This document shows, one piece after another, positions 1-8,583 of a stretch of DNA of 33,760 nt (positions within the stretch are counted from its first letter, which is position 1; every line of letters begins with the position of its first letter). The stretch comes from Planctomycetota bacterium (GTDB lineage Bacteria; Planctomycetota; Uabimicrobiia; Uabimicrobiales; JABWCH01). The notes under the pieces were generated by a model. The model made no database searches, had not been told where the DNA came from, and saw nothing but the letters and a program-made list of their open reading frames with translations. Position numbers and translations under genes: made by a program. The stretch spans positions 1-33,760 of the forward strand of contig JAKLHB010000006.1 of NCBI GenBank assembly GCA_022710345.1. Direction: 5' to 3'.

Positions 1-144
1 AAACACTTGCATTTCGAAATTTTGATCTCATTCACGTGCCATCCTATTTTTGGCTGGTTACGGAAACGTCTGATTAATAAAGTAAATTTGCAGATTATAA
101 CGTTTTTTGGGGAACGCCACAACCTTGACAATTGCAGCAAGCTC

Positions 145-166
145 TGCCGGTTAGTTTCTAGCCGGC
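145..166. other. Hairpin downstream of the kinase operon
   Basis: A 10-bp stem (TGCCGGTTAG / CTAGCCGGCA, one T-G wobble) closes on a 3-nt loop about 80 bp beyond the stop of the minus-strand kinase gene. No T-run follows it on either strand, so it is a stable 3'-end structure or an extragenic palindrome rather than a clear intrinsic terminator. The rest of bases 1-246 shows no supported gene. Confidence 0.4.
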
Positions 167-246
167 AAAGCAACACCGCAAAGAAAGCAAATTGTCTTTG
201 GACACTGCTGAATTGGCATAGAATGTTAGATTGGTATAACGTTCTT

Positions 247-3189
247 TTAACTTGCTGCTTCAATTTGAGGCGCGGGTGCAAGTGGGCGGTCGGCTTCTAA
301 TGGTAATGTTCCGGAATCCATAGCTCTCAGGATATTTTCCAGGTCTTGGATCAAAGCTCGTGCTGTTGGATAGCGTTTGTTTGGTTTTTGTTCCATCATA
401 CGCAGAATAATTTGGGCCACTGCTCTTGGTAAAGAAGTATTAAATTGTCTTGGATCTTTGGGATCACGGTTGAGGCGTTGATGGATGATGCTATAAACAT
501 CTGCACCTTGGAAAGGATGCTCCCCGGTTACCATATGATAAAATGTTGCCCCAAGGCTATAGATATCACTTTGGATGGTGATTTCTTGGCCTTGGATTTG
601 TTCTGGAGAAAGGTAGTACGGAGTGCCTAGAATAATGCCTACGGTGGTCAAATGATGGTTGCTCACTTTGGCGATTCCGAAGTCCACTAATTTGACAAAT
701 CCATTGTCCATGACCATGATATTGGATGGTTTAATATCTCGATGCACCAGGTTATGCTCTTCTTCAAGGCATTGCAAAGCTCTCGCAACTTGCAAAACAA
801 TCCGTACGGCACGATCTGGCCGCATTTTGTTTTCCATGCGGATGAGTTGTTCTACTGTTTTGCCTTCGATGAATTCCATGACATAGAAGCAGCGATTTCG
901 ATCCATGATCATGTCATAGCCTGTAACCAAGTTTTCATGCTTAAAAGAAAGCACAGTGTGGGCTTCTTGGACAAATCTGACCACGGATTTGATACTTTTA
1001 AAATCTCGTGGTGGTAAGTATTTGACAATAACCTTTTTTTGATCTTGGGTACGTCGGGCTTCATAGATATAGCCCATGCCGCCTTCTCCAATTTTTGCGA
1101 TAATTTGGTATTTAAGCCCTTCGCTGCCTTCCAGGCGAGCGCCTCTGCTAGGCATTTGGCCTTGTTCTACGGCTAAATTTTGTAGGAGATCAGATACCAT
1201 GGCGCGTAGTGCTGGAAAACTAAGTGGTTTTGCTACATACACACCCCCTGAGCGAAGAACTTCCATGATCCTGCTTTCTGATTCATTCGCTGCGCCTAAA
1301 ATGAACATAGGCAGGGATTCCATGTTAGGAGACTTCCGCAAATCTCGCATGAGTTGATATCCGTCTTCCGGGCTATTCTCCACATCGAGGAAGAAAACAT
1401 CAGGCGGATTGGCTTGTACCATCTCGATATCTGAGATGCGAATGTCACGTACTAGCACTTCATATTCAGATTGGAAGTTAGCTTCGAGTTCTCGGGCAAT
1501 CCCTATTTCTGCATTTGCAATCCAAATACGTTTTGAACGATGGCCCCAAAGCCTACGGATCATGGCTTGTGTGGCAGAAACAGACATTTCTGCAGCAGGC
1601 AAAATAGTGATGTCATTGCTGCGGCCGATTTTGCTTTCTGCGCGCGCAATCACACGTGCGACTTTTCCTTCACCATCAAATTCAGGGACACAAATTCGTA
1701 ATTTCAAAGGCGTAAGATTGACTATGCCTTGTTGGAACAAATTGCCGGTGATTGTACTATTGGGAATACCTTTGAGTGTGCCTTCTGGGCAGCATAAAAT
1801 GACATCGCCATGATAATCACTTTTCACATTGCCAAAGATATCTAAGGCAGCAAGTGTGTTTTCGCCTTCTAATGGAACTCCATTTTTTTGCGGTGTGGCA
1901 AGCTCAATCCTAAAGCTGCCGAGGACTGCCGGAGCAATCATTATACTAGTAGAGCTCCCTTCAGCACCGCCTGGTTTTGTATCTTTAGCACATAAGATAT
2001 ATGTTTCTATTGTGTTGTAAAAACAAAAGCATCTTTCTGCGATTGCTTTGCCTTGTTCGAAAGTTAAATCCAAATATTCTGGAAATTGAGACGTATTTTC
2101 GCTGCTGCTGATGTTCATCAAGCTCATGAAAATACGATGGGTCCCTTGGTAATTTTTGTCCAATTCTTCATGAAGATATGTTTCCAAAGTAAGGGAAAAT
2201 GGAATCCCTGCTGTTTCCATACCTTGGTGTTCAGTAGAAATACGGAAAATTCTGCCTGTTGGCTCCACACGCCATTGAAATAAGCGGCTGGTGCTTAAAT
2301 CAGCGGGTTGTGGTTCTTCTATGTCTAAAATAGCCATGACCACTGGCATGAGTGTGATCTTGCCTAGTGTGGCATTTTCAGAAACATCCACAGAAAGACA
2401 TATTTCTTCAATGGCTCCAGGTGCAATTGTATTGGGATTCCCAACTTTAGCGCGTATTTTATACTCTATGGTGATCTCGGTTTGCTCTCGATAAAGCCTT
2501 AATGCCACTAGTGTCAAGATGGCTGGCACTTTAGCAGGATTGTGCACAACAATGGTGATGGCTTCGTCTCTTTGCCCTTGTTCAACCACAATCGGAGCTA
2601 AGATACGTTTGATGGAAAGATGTGGCACTTGAGGATTAGTCATCAATGCTGGAATTGCTAAAGGTGCTATCTCCTCGCCTTGGGCTGGCGCAACTTCTTG
2701 ATCCCAGTGGGTTTCATCTACTTTGTCTTGTGGTGGCAGTGCTTCTTGAGATGGTTGCAAGTTAATTGTCGGAAGTTCGTCCATCCCCATACGGACATTA
2801 CTTTCGGATGCAGGAAGTGGTGATGCTAAGCTTGATGCTGGCCTAGGAGGTGGCTGCATTGTACCAGGGGCAATTGTGTCTCGCTGCTTCATATTGATGC
2901 GCAATTGAGGATACAAAGTCTCCCGAATTTTTGGTACCTGGCCATGTAAGGATTCATTACTTTGAAATTGAGGCGGATTGGTCTTGGGTTGGCTTGATGG
3001 TTTAGCCTCCACTATTTCTGGGGAACTCTTTTTAAAAACTTCTCGCGCTTTTCTATTTTCTCGGAATAATTCCGACAAATCCGCGGGCGCTTTGGCTTTT
3101 TTTCCACGTCTATTGATTTTTTCTAAAATATATTGAATTAAAATGGTGATCCCGCAGCTTATTAAGATAATATATAGCAAACTTTTCAT
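247..3189 (-). CDS. Membrane-anchored receiver / Ser-Thr protein kinase
   Basis: A 980-residue Hanks-type protein kinase, expected to phosphorylate Ser/Thr of partner proteins. One N-terminal membrane helix lies at about residues 3-21, followed by a Pro/Gln-rich linker to about 190. Beta-rich, Ig-like sequence spans about 195-530 and includes an ALDIFGNV segment typical of invasin-type folds. A response-regulator receiver-like domain spans about 553-675 and keeps the phospho-Asp (D602) and Lys654-Pro, but the acidic pair is reduced to N-A-E around 559-561. The kinase domain is at about 694-955: GEGGMG 701-706, VIVK Lys723, HRDIKPSN from 816 (catalytic D818), DFG 836-838, and GTPYYLSPE from 855. 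All catalytic residues are present. The start has AAGGA 9 nt upstream and lies 21 bp after the epsilon-like gene, so it is the last gene of the ExbB-VWA operon. The FHA protein upstream is a natural phospho-reader partner (inference). Confidence 0.9.
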   Translation of the reverse strand: MKSLLYIILISCGITILIQYILEKINRRGKKAKAPADLSELFRENRKAREVFKKSSPEIVEAKPSSQPKTNPPQFQSNESLHGQVPKIRETLYPQLRINMKQRDTIAPGTMQPPPRPASSLASPLPASESNVRMGMDELPTINLQPSQEALPPQDKVDETHWDQEVAPAQGEEIAPLAIPALMTNPQVPHLSIKRILAPIVVEQGQRDEAITIVVHNPAKVPAILTLVALRLYREQTEITIEYKIRAKVGNPNTIAPGAIEEICLSVDVSENATLGKITLMPVVMAILDIEEPQPADLSTSRLFQWRVEPTGRIFRISTEHQGMETAGIPFSLTLETYLHEELDKNYQGTHRIFMSLMNISSSENTSQFPEYLDLTFEQGKAIAERCFCFYNTIETYILCAKDTKPGGAEGSSTSIMIAPAVLGSFRIELATPQKNGVPLEGENTLAALDIFGNVKSDYHGDVILCCPEGTLKGIPNSTITGNLFQQGIVNLTPLKLRICVPEFDGEGKVARVIARAESKIGRSNDITILPAAEMSVSATQAMIRRLWGHRSKRIWIANAEIGIARELEANFQSEYEVLVRDIRISDIEMVQANPPDVFFLDVENSPEDGYQLMRDLRKSPNMESLPMFILGAANESESRIMEVLRSGGVYVAKPLSFPALRAMVSDLLQNLAVEQGQMPSRGARLEGSEGLKYQIIAKIGEGGMGYIYEARRTQDQKKVIVKYLPPRDFKSIKSVVRFVQEAHTVLSFKHENLVTGYDMIMDRNRCFYVMEFIEGKTVEQLIRMENKMRPDRAVRIVLQVARALQCLEEEHNLVHRDIKPSNIMVMDNGFVKLVDFGIAKVSNHHLTTVGIILGTPYYLSPEQIQGQEITIQSDIYSLGATFYHMVTGEHPFQGADVYSIIHQRLNRDPKDPRQFNTSLPRAVAQIILRMMEQKPNKRYPTARALIQDLENILRAMDSGTLPLEADRPLAPAPQIEAAS

Positions 3190-3210
3190 CCGTGATTTCC
3201 TTCAGAAACC

Positions 3211-3501
3211 TTAGGTTTGGCTAACAATATCCTGAGATAAGCCAATATGTTCTGTTAAAATAGTGCATAAATTTTGTTTGATATGCAGCATGCCTTGTTG
3301 AATTTCAAATTGCTTGGATGTCCCATCTGGCTTGTTGATGCGCAATACGCCTTTGCCAATTGCGCTGAGAAATGGGGCATGGTTGTATAAAATCGCACGT
3401 AAACCATCTTTTGCAGGAAAAACCAGTTCCATAATTTGGTCTTGGTAATAAATGCCGCTTGGCATTAAAATCTGAAGTTGAAAGGATTTGTCCAATGTCA
3501 T
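3211..3501 (-). CDS. atpC: Short F-type ATP synthase epsilon-like subunit
   Basis: A 96-residue protein matching the N-terminal beta-sandwich of F1 epsilon: FQLQILMPSGIYY, then VFPAKDGLRAILYNHAPFLSAIGKGVLRI, then a GMLHI segment. Typical epsilon is about 130-140 residues; the C-terminal helical hairpin that regulates ATPase activity is absent, as in some bacteria with short epsilon. No other ATP synthase gene is nearby. It sits 24 bp after the VWA gene and 21 bp before the kinase gene on the same strand, so it is co-transcribed with them. AAGGA lies 9 nt before the ATG. It may be the cell's only epsilon, placed apart from the main atp operon, or a paralogue recruited by this cluster; the sequence alone cannot decide. 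Confidence 0.75.
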   Translation of the reverse strand: MTLDKSFQLQILMPSGIYYQDQIMELVFPAKDGLRAILYNHAPFLSAIGKGVLRINKPDGTSKQFEIQQGMLHIKQNLCTILTEHIGLSQDIVSQT

Positions 3502-3525
3502 AAAAATTTGTCCTTGAGAGTATCG

Positions 3526-4995
3526 CTAGCGGCCTAGGTATTGGCCGCCTGTAAGTTCAGCAATCTTATGAAGGTATTTGTAGATGTCGCTATAGGCTTT
3601 GGCATCCATAGGTGGATAACCAATGGAAATAGCGATGATCCTGGTACTCAACTTTCGGTTAGTTTGATATTGAATATACTGCACAATTTCATCTTGCAAG
3701 GATTCACTTGTTCGGCCTTGAGCAGCAGGCAAACCGTCTGTCAAAATAAAAATAGCATCCAATGGGCTATATTCTTCATAAGCAAGTTTGATGGCTTCAT
3801 GCAGATGCGTTGCACCACCAAATGGTAATTGTTTGTCCAACCATTCTAGCGCTTGTGCTTTATTTCTTTGGCTTCCAGCAGCAATTGCTCTGCGTTGATG
3901 TGGGTAAAACTGCATATCTGAAGAAAAGGCAATGATTGCGAATTCTTCTACTTCGCAATGCTGTAAGATTTCTTTCATGGTCTCAACAATCACGCTTTTC
4001 CAACTGTTTTGAACAATGCTGCCCGAACGATCTAGCAAGAATACAATGCGGCGATAGGAGAGTCGAATTCCAAATAAGGATTTATCTCCTTTTTTAGCTA
4101 AAAGTTGCTCTAGCTCTGCAATCTTTTTTTCTCGATCTCGAATTTCTTGTTCTTGTGTACTAATACTGGCTTCTTGGCGTTGCAGCTCTGTTTCTCGTCT
4201 TCGGAGTTCTTTGGCTTTTGCTTCAATGCGTTTTTCTAAATCTCGTGTTTGGGATAAGCTGTCTTGATATTGGGACTGAGACTGGCGCAATTGGGTTTGG
4301 GCTTCTTGATACCATTTTTCAATTGAATCGCGTTCTTTTTGCAATTTTTCTTTTTCCAATTGCAGGCTGCTCAAAGCAGCATCTTCTTGTTTTTTTTGTT
4401 CTTCTAATGCTTGCATGCTTTGCTGTAATTTTTGGTACTGTTCTGTGATTTCCTTGAGCTTTTGATCGTAAGTTTGGGTTTCTCTCATCATGTTTCTCAA
4501 GGTTTCATTGATTTCTTCGAGTTTTTGATGTCGTTCTTCTAATTTTTGCTGGCTTTGCTCTAATTGCTTTCTGGCTTCAATGGCCTCTTGCATGGCTGCT
4601 TCAGCTTTTTGTCTTTGGGCTTCGGCATCCTGAGCTGCTTTTTGAGCAATAGTGCGTTGCTCATCCGCATCTTTTTGTGCAAGTTGAGCATCTGTCTTGC
4701 TTTTTCGTGCTTCAATTTCAGCTTGCTCAGCTTGATCTTTATGCTGAAGAGCCGTATCTCGTGCTAATTTTGCTTCTTGCAGTGCTTCTTGTGCGCGACT
4801 TCTGGCCGCAGTGGCTCTTGTTTCTGAAGCTTTTGCTTCTTGTACTTTTGCTCTATAACGGTCTAAGGTATCACGCACAGCAGTTGTCAATTGTTGGCTA
4901 TTCACAATGAAAATAAAGATCATGGCTCCTAAAGCGCAGCAAAAGGTATCTAGAAAAGATAAGCTAAAAATTTGGATTTGCCGCTCACTTTTCAT
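3526..4995 (-). CDS. MotB/ExbD-like coiled-coil protein with C-terminal VWA domain
   Basis: A 489-residue protein with three parts. Residues 1-12 are a short cytoplasmic head. A single membrane helix at about 13-32 carries an aspartate at its start (SFLD16TFCC), the placement of the proton-carrying Asp in ExbD, TolR and MotB. A very long charged coiled coil at about 38-300 is rich in Ala, Gln, Glu and Lys. The C-terminal von Willebrand A domain (about 316-485) has a complete MIDAS metal site: DRSGS (D322, S324, S326), T396 and D420 in ILTDG. The VWA would lie outside the inner membrane at the end of the stalk. The gene overlaps the ExbB-type channel gene by 11 bp, with GAGG 6 nt before the ATG, which implies translational coupling and a complex. 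No OmpA-type peptidoglycan-binding domain is present. The exact function is unknown. Confidence 0.8.
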   Translation of the reverse strand: MKSERQIQIFSLSFLDTFCCALGAMIFIFIVNSQQLTTAVRDTLDRYRAKVQEAKASETRATAARSRAQEALQEAKLARDTALQHKDQAEQAEIEARKSKTDAQLAQKDADEQRTIAQKAAQDAEAQRQKAEAAMQEAIEARKQLEQSQQKLEERHQKLEEINETLRNMMRETQTYDQKLKEITEQYQKLQQSMQALEEQKKQEDAALSSLQLEKEKLQKERDSIEKWYQEAQTQLRQSQSQYQDSLSQTRDLEKRIEAKAKELRRRETELQRQEASISTQEQEIRDREKKIAELEQLLAKKGDKSLFGIRLSYRRIVFLLDRSGSIVQNSWKSVIVETMKEILQHCEVEEFAIIAFSSDMQFYPHQRRAIAAGSQRNKAQALEWLDKQLPFGGATHLHEAIKLAYEEYSPLDAIFILTDGLPAAQGRTSESLQDEIVQYIQYQTNRKLSTRIIAISIGYPPMDAKAYSDIYKYLHKIAELTGGQYLGR

Positions 4996-5785
4996 ACTTT
5001 GCCTCGGTCAAGCGTAGGTTGATGATAAACTTTTCTTGGCAAAACATATCAATATCACTCAGCATGCTCTCTTCTTTATTTTGCATGTAATACATGAAAA
5101 ACATTAAGATCATGCTCTCTAAAAGCGCAATGAATGTGGTGTCAAAGGCCATGCCTAATGGATATATCATCACATCAATATTTTCAATTGCCTGGCTTGC
5201 TTTTGCCAATGCTTGGCCAATGCCAAGCACCGTGCCGATAAAACCTAATGATGGAATGCCCCAGGCAATATAGCGTAGCATATTGTAGGAGGATTCAATA
5301 TGGCTTTGCAAAGTGGCCATGCGTTTTGTGAAAATTTCCAAGACTCTTTCTGAACTTTGGGTCACGAGGCAATGCTCAATGAGAAATAATAATGTTTGGA
5401 TCAGGGCAGTATGGCGCAGTTTTGGATTCTCTTCTCCTTGTGTAATTTGTGCACGTAAATTATCTAGTTCATTTCTTTTGCTAATGATGGTATGGCTTTG
5501 GAATTTTTTGGATAGCTTAATGATCGCAGAGTTTTCATATCGTACTAGATTTCCCTTTTGCACAATGGCAAATAATCCCCAAAAAAAGAGTACGTATAGA
5601 AATACATAGATCAAAACATCTGGACCAACTTGATGTGCGCTAGGAATGCCTAAAATTCGTTCCACAGGCCACTGTAAATACAGTAGTCCGAAATAAAGGA
5701 CTCCATAAAATAGAAAACCACAGAAAAGGCTTGCCAAAAATGCCAATGCATAATTTGGGGTGACTAATTTAGATTGCGGTGTCAT
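4985..5785 (-). CDS. MotA/TolQ/ExbB-family proton channel protein
   Basis: A 266-residue inner-membrane protein with four predicted membrane helices, at about 13-37, 56-76, 172-194 and 207-235, and a cytoplasmic segment at about 80-170. The family signature is clear in the last two helices: GIPSLGFIGTVLGIG (polar T185) and PLGMAFDTTFIALLES (T216/T217). These line the ion path in ExbB, TolQ, MotA and ZorA. Its partner is the overlapping downstream gene with an Asp in its single membrane helix, so together they form a candidate proton-driven stator unit. GAGGAAGG and TTGAGG motifs lie just upstream of the ATG. It is the first gene of a four-gene minus-strand operon after a 276-bp non-coding leader. 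It is not ordinary exbB: no exbD-sized gene or tonB is adjacent. Confidence 0.85.
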   Translation of the reverse strand: MTPQSKLVTPNYALAFLASLFCGFLFYGVLYFGLLYLQWPVERILGIPSAHQVGPDVLIYVFLYVLFFWGLFAIVQKGNLVRYENSAIIKLSKKFQSHTIISKRNELDNLRAQITQGEENPKLRHTALIQTLLFLIEHCLVTQSSERVLEIFTKRMATLQSHIESSYNMLRYIAWGIPSLGFIGTVLGIGQALAKASQAIENIDVMIYPLGMAFDTTFIALLESMILMFFMYYMQNKEESMLSDIDMFCQEKFIINLRLTEAKYEK

Positions 5786-6061
5786 GCCTCAATACCTTCC
5801 TCATGCACAGCGCATGAAACTATGGCTGTTGATGGCCGATCAAATCGGCTCCATATAACAAATTTTAGGGAGCCAATTCAGTTGCGCCCAAGAAAAGATC
5901 CCAAGACAATTTACTTTCTTGGCTGTGCTGCTGCTTTGCCGCTCAAAAGCGGCTGACAGCGTCGGCTGCAATTCGTGAAGCAATATTTTCTTGAGCTGCT
6001 ATTGTGGAGTTTCCCAAAAAACGTTATGATCAGCAAATCATCTGTATAGCAAATTGTTACG
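5786..6061 (-). other. Non-coding leader with stable hairpins
   Basis: This 276-bp gap separates the FHA-protease gene from the ExbB-type gene. It contains a 6-bp hairpin GCCGAT-CAA-ATCGGC (5835-5849), a 6-bp hairpin GCCGCT-CAAA-AGCGGC (5938-5953) and a longer-range CCAAGAAA/TTTCTTGG pair (5888-5921). No convincing -35/-10 pair was found. It probably holds the 3' end of the upstream transcript and the leader of the downstream operon. Confidence 0.35.
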
Positions 6062-8527
6062 CTATTTTAATAATTCTATTAAAATCTGGGCGTGAATGCC
6101 ATAGACTAAACGTTTTTCGCGGTCAGAAAATGCAACCATACCCACGATTTCGCTTTTTGTGTTGACAATTGGGCCGCCAGAAGCGCCTTGAGTTTGGTTG
6201 ACATTCATTTCTAGGAATCCAGGTGTCTGGCAATCGCTGGTTAATTTGCCTTCGCAACTCACCGGGACAACCATGCCTTGCTTATTGAGCAATCTGGCAC
6301 CGCCTAGGGAGTAGCCCATGACTACCAAGGATTCTCCAATGTCAAAAGATTTTTTTTCAGAAATACACCAACGATAGTAGTTCAGCGCTGAAGAACCTGG
6401 TTTTAATGTAAGTTTTAAAATTGCAATGTCGTCATTAGTTTTAGCAACATGTTGCTGAAAGTCATCTACTTGTTCATAAGTGTCTTTGCCTAACTTGTAT
6501 ATTTCAATATTCCCTAGCTTTTGTGGAATATCTGCATTGGTAAAACTGTTTTCAAATAAATAATGTTGGGATTGAGGATCAGGATCAATTGCATTGCTTC
6601 CATAAGGCCATGCTGCAATGTAATAGGATTCATTTTGGCCTTTATCATTGAGTTTTCCAATGACTTCGTTTTGGCTGTTATAGATCTGTCCGTCTTTGAT
6701 TTGATGTTTATCAAATTTCCAAGGTTCGATTACATGTTTGCATGTGATGATGTAATATATATCTTGCTCTTGAACGTCTTTTTGTGTCAATAAAAATCCA
6801 GTGCCTGAAAAAGAGCTTTTTCCTTCTCGATCAAAGACCATGAGATAAAAGACATTCTTTTGATATTCTTTAAGCCTACTTTGCCAAGAAATTAAAAAAT
6901 TCAGTTTTGGCCAATATTCCTGAATGAGCAGATATCCGCCAACAACAAGCAATGCGATGAACAAAAACCAAAGCACAGTCGAAAAGAACTTCTTCCATGC
7001 AAAATATGTGAGCTCTGGCGGCAATGTGCGATGGTTGTTACGGATGATTAAATAATCTCCGATTTGGAGCAATTGATTCACTCCGTATCGCGTTTCGGGT
7101 TGAATGCTAGGTAATAATTCTTCTCCATCGAGAAGCACAGGTATGCTGCTATCGCATACTTTTCGCACCAAGAAGTATTCACCTTCATCTGGTACCATGA
7201 TTTCAGCAATCAGACTAGGCACAGATGGGTCTTGGATCACGAATGTACCGTCTAGGTAACTTCCAATTCCATAAATTTCGCCTCTGATTGGTGTCGCCAC
7301 GATTTCAGAAAATAAAAATTGTTGTGGGACGCGGGTAGGAGCAGGGGTCTTTTCTGGTTCAGTTAGGCTAAATCGGATTTTAGGAGCATTTTTAGCGATA
7401 CCAAGTTTAATGACATCACCAGGTTTAAGCCGCATAGTGTCCAAAACTTTGTGATCATTTACAAAAATTGGATTTTCTTTGACTAATCCTTTGATAGCAA
7501 AGCTTTGCTCTTGGGAAAAATATTGAATCATGGCTTGCTCTTCTGCTACATATTTTTCACCAAATTCAATTTGGTAATCGCATTGCGAAGAACGGCCAAT
7601 CAAAAATTGTGGGCGATGGCTTAAAATTTCACAGTGATGAGGTAATGCACAGGAAGCATCCAGACTCAGCAAAATAAACTCTGCAATCACAAATCCGTGT
7701 TCTTCTACTTTATGTTGTGGCGGTGGGCTCGACACGCTCATGCCTTTGTTTGCGAATTCTGGTGGCGGCACAATCACCATAGGCTCAGCTTGAGATACTG
7801 ACACAGTGGGTTCTTGGAATGTAGAAGGCATCAATTGAGGCCATGCTGGTGGAAATTCTAAGACATATTCAAATGCAAGTGAACCAAACCGAATGGTACA
7901 GTGATTGGGCAATATTTTGGCTGAATTTGCAACCATCAGTTCATCTTGAAGCCATACTTCCCCTTTGCCCTGGTCTTGGATATACAAATTGCCTTCTTTC
8001 CATCGAATGGAAGCATGGCATGGGGAAATATCAGGATGCTGTAGGATGATGGAATTTTCTCCGCATTCATTAGGATCACTTCCGATCATAAGCAATGTTC
8101 GTGATTTTAGAAATGTAAAATGATATCCATGACGTACAGCACCAGGGCTAATTTCAATGAGTGCAATTTGGCTTAAAAGAATGTCTGTGGCTGCTCTTTT
8201 TTCCTCTGGAATATCCACAAATGTTCTTGCAAATCCTTGCTGGGCGGATGATGTTGCCGAAGAAATTTTTTGTTCGCTGGATACTTCCTGTGCTGGTAAA
8301 GCTTCCAGCACTGACTCAGATTCTTTGGGAATTTCTGGCAGCACATCGTCAAAGAGCACTTCTTCAGAAGCTTCAGAATTTTCAGATTTTACTATGTTTG
8401 CTCCTTGATAAGTATTTTGTTCTTCCATTGGCTGTTCACAATGATTTTCAGGCAAGCTTTCGCTGCTCTCTGAAGTAGTTTTTTTTTCAGTATTAGGCAC
8501 TGACCGAGGTGGTTTTTGTTCCGACAT
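6062..8527 (-). CDS. Multi-FHA membrane protein with trypsin-like protease domain
   Basis: An 821-residue protein. Residues 1-120 are acidic and disordered. FHA 1 is at about 135-222 (IGSDPNECGENSIIL, then HASI) and FHA 2 at about 300-390 (FLIGRSSQCDYQI). A third FHA-like region lies at about 405-497 (YGIGSYLDGTFVIQDP). One membrane helix is at about 514-535, followed by a trypsin/DegP-like serine protease domain at about 555-818. The triad is visible: H598 (TCKHVI), D700 (DDIAIL) and S783 (GASGGP). The FHA domains should bind phosphothreonine inside the cell and the protease would act outside the inner membrane, so it could pass kinase signals to secreted proteolysis (inference). AAGGAG lies 6 nt before the ATG. 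It lies 56 bp after tyrS on the same strand and shares that strand with the Ser/Thr kinase cluster. The substrate is unknown. Confidence 0.85.
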   Translation of the reverse strand: MSEQKPPRSVPNTEKKTTSESSESLPENHCEQPMEEQNTYQGANIVKSENSEASEEVLFDDVLPEIPKESESVLEALPAQEVSSEQKISSATSSAQQGFARTFVDIPEEKRAATDILLSQIALIEISPGAVRHGYHFTFLKSRTLLMIGSDPNECGENSIILQHPDISPCHASIRWKEGNLYIQDQGKGEVWLQDELMVANSAKILPNHCTIRFGSLAFEYVLEFPPAWPQLMPSTFQEPTVSVSQAEPMVIVPPPEFANKGMSVSSPPPQHKVEEHGFVIAEFILLSLDASCALPHHCEILSHRPQFLIGRSSQCDYQIEFGEKYVAEEQAMIQYFSQEQSFAIKGLVKENPIFVNDHKVLDTMRLKPGDVIKLGIAKNAPKIRFSLTEPEKTPAPTRVPQQFLFSEIVATPIRGEIYGIGSYLDGTFVIQDPSVPSLIAEIMVPDEGEYFLVRKVCDSSIPVLLDGEELLPSIQPETRYGVNQLLQIGDYLIIRNNHRTLPPELTYFAWKKFFSTVLWFLFIALLVVGGYLLIQEYWPKLNFLISWQSRLKEYQKNVFYLMVFDREGKSSFSGTGFLLTQKDVQEQDIYYIITCKHVIEPWKFDKHQIKDGQIYNSQNEVIGKLNDKGQNESYYIAAWPYGSNAIDPDPQSQHYLFENSFTNADIPQKLGNIEIYKLGKDTYEQVDDFQQHVAKTNDDIAILKLTLKPGSSALNYYRWCISEKKSFDIGESLVVMGYSLGGARLLNKQGMVVPVSCEGKLTSDCQTPGFLEMNVNQTQGASGGPIVNTKSEIVGMVAFSDREKRLVYGIHAQILIELLK

Positions 8528-8543
8528 TCTAAGCTCCTTGGTT

Positions 8544-8569
8544 GTTGGTATCAGAAGCCTGATACCAAC
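8544..8569 (-). other. Perfect 11-bp hairpin in FHA-protease leader
   Basis: GTTGGTATCAG and CTGATACCAAC pair perfectly around a 4-nt loop in the 56-bp gap between tyrS and the FHA-protease gene, just upstream of its Shine-Dalgarno AAGGAG. No T-run follows on the minus strand, so it is either an RNA-processing or stability structure between the cistrons or a protein-binding palindrome rather than a strong intrinsic terminator. Confidence 0.45.
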
Positions 8570-8583
8570 TTAAAATCTATGAG

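Noticed and set aside
7-300. 97-codon plus-strand frame at the left edge
   Set aside because: No ribosome-binding site or recognisable motif; it runs into the 3' end of the kinase gene on the other strand.
4218-4910. Leu-rich plus-strand open frames
   Set aside because: They are antisense shadows of the Gln/Glu/Lys/Ala-rich coiled coil of the VWA protein.
4985-5785. Classical Zorya defence system
   Set aside because: The channel/Asp-helix pair is similar in layout to ZorAB, but there is no peptidoglycan-binding domain and no ZorC, ZorD or ZorE gene nearby.
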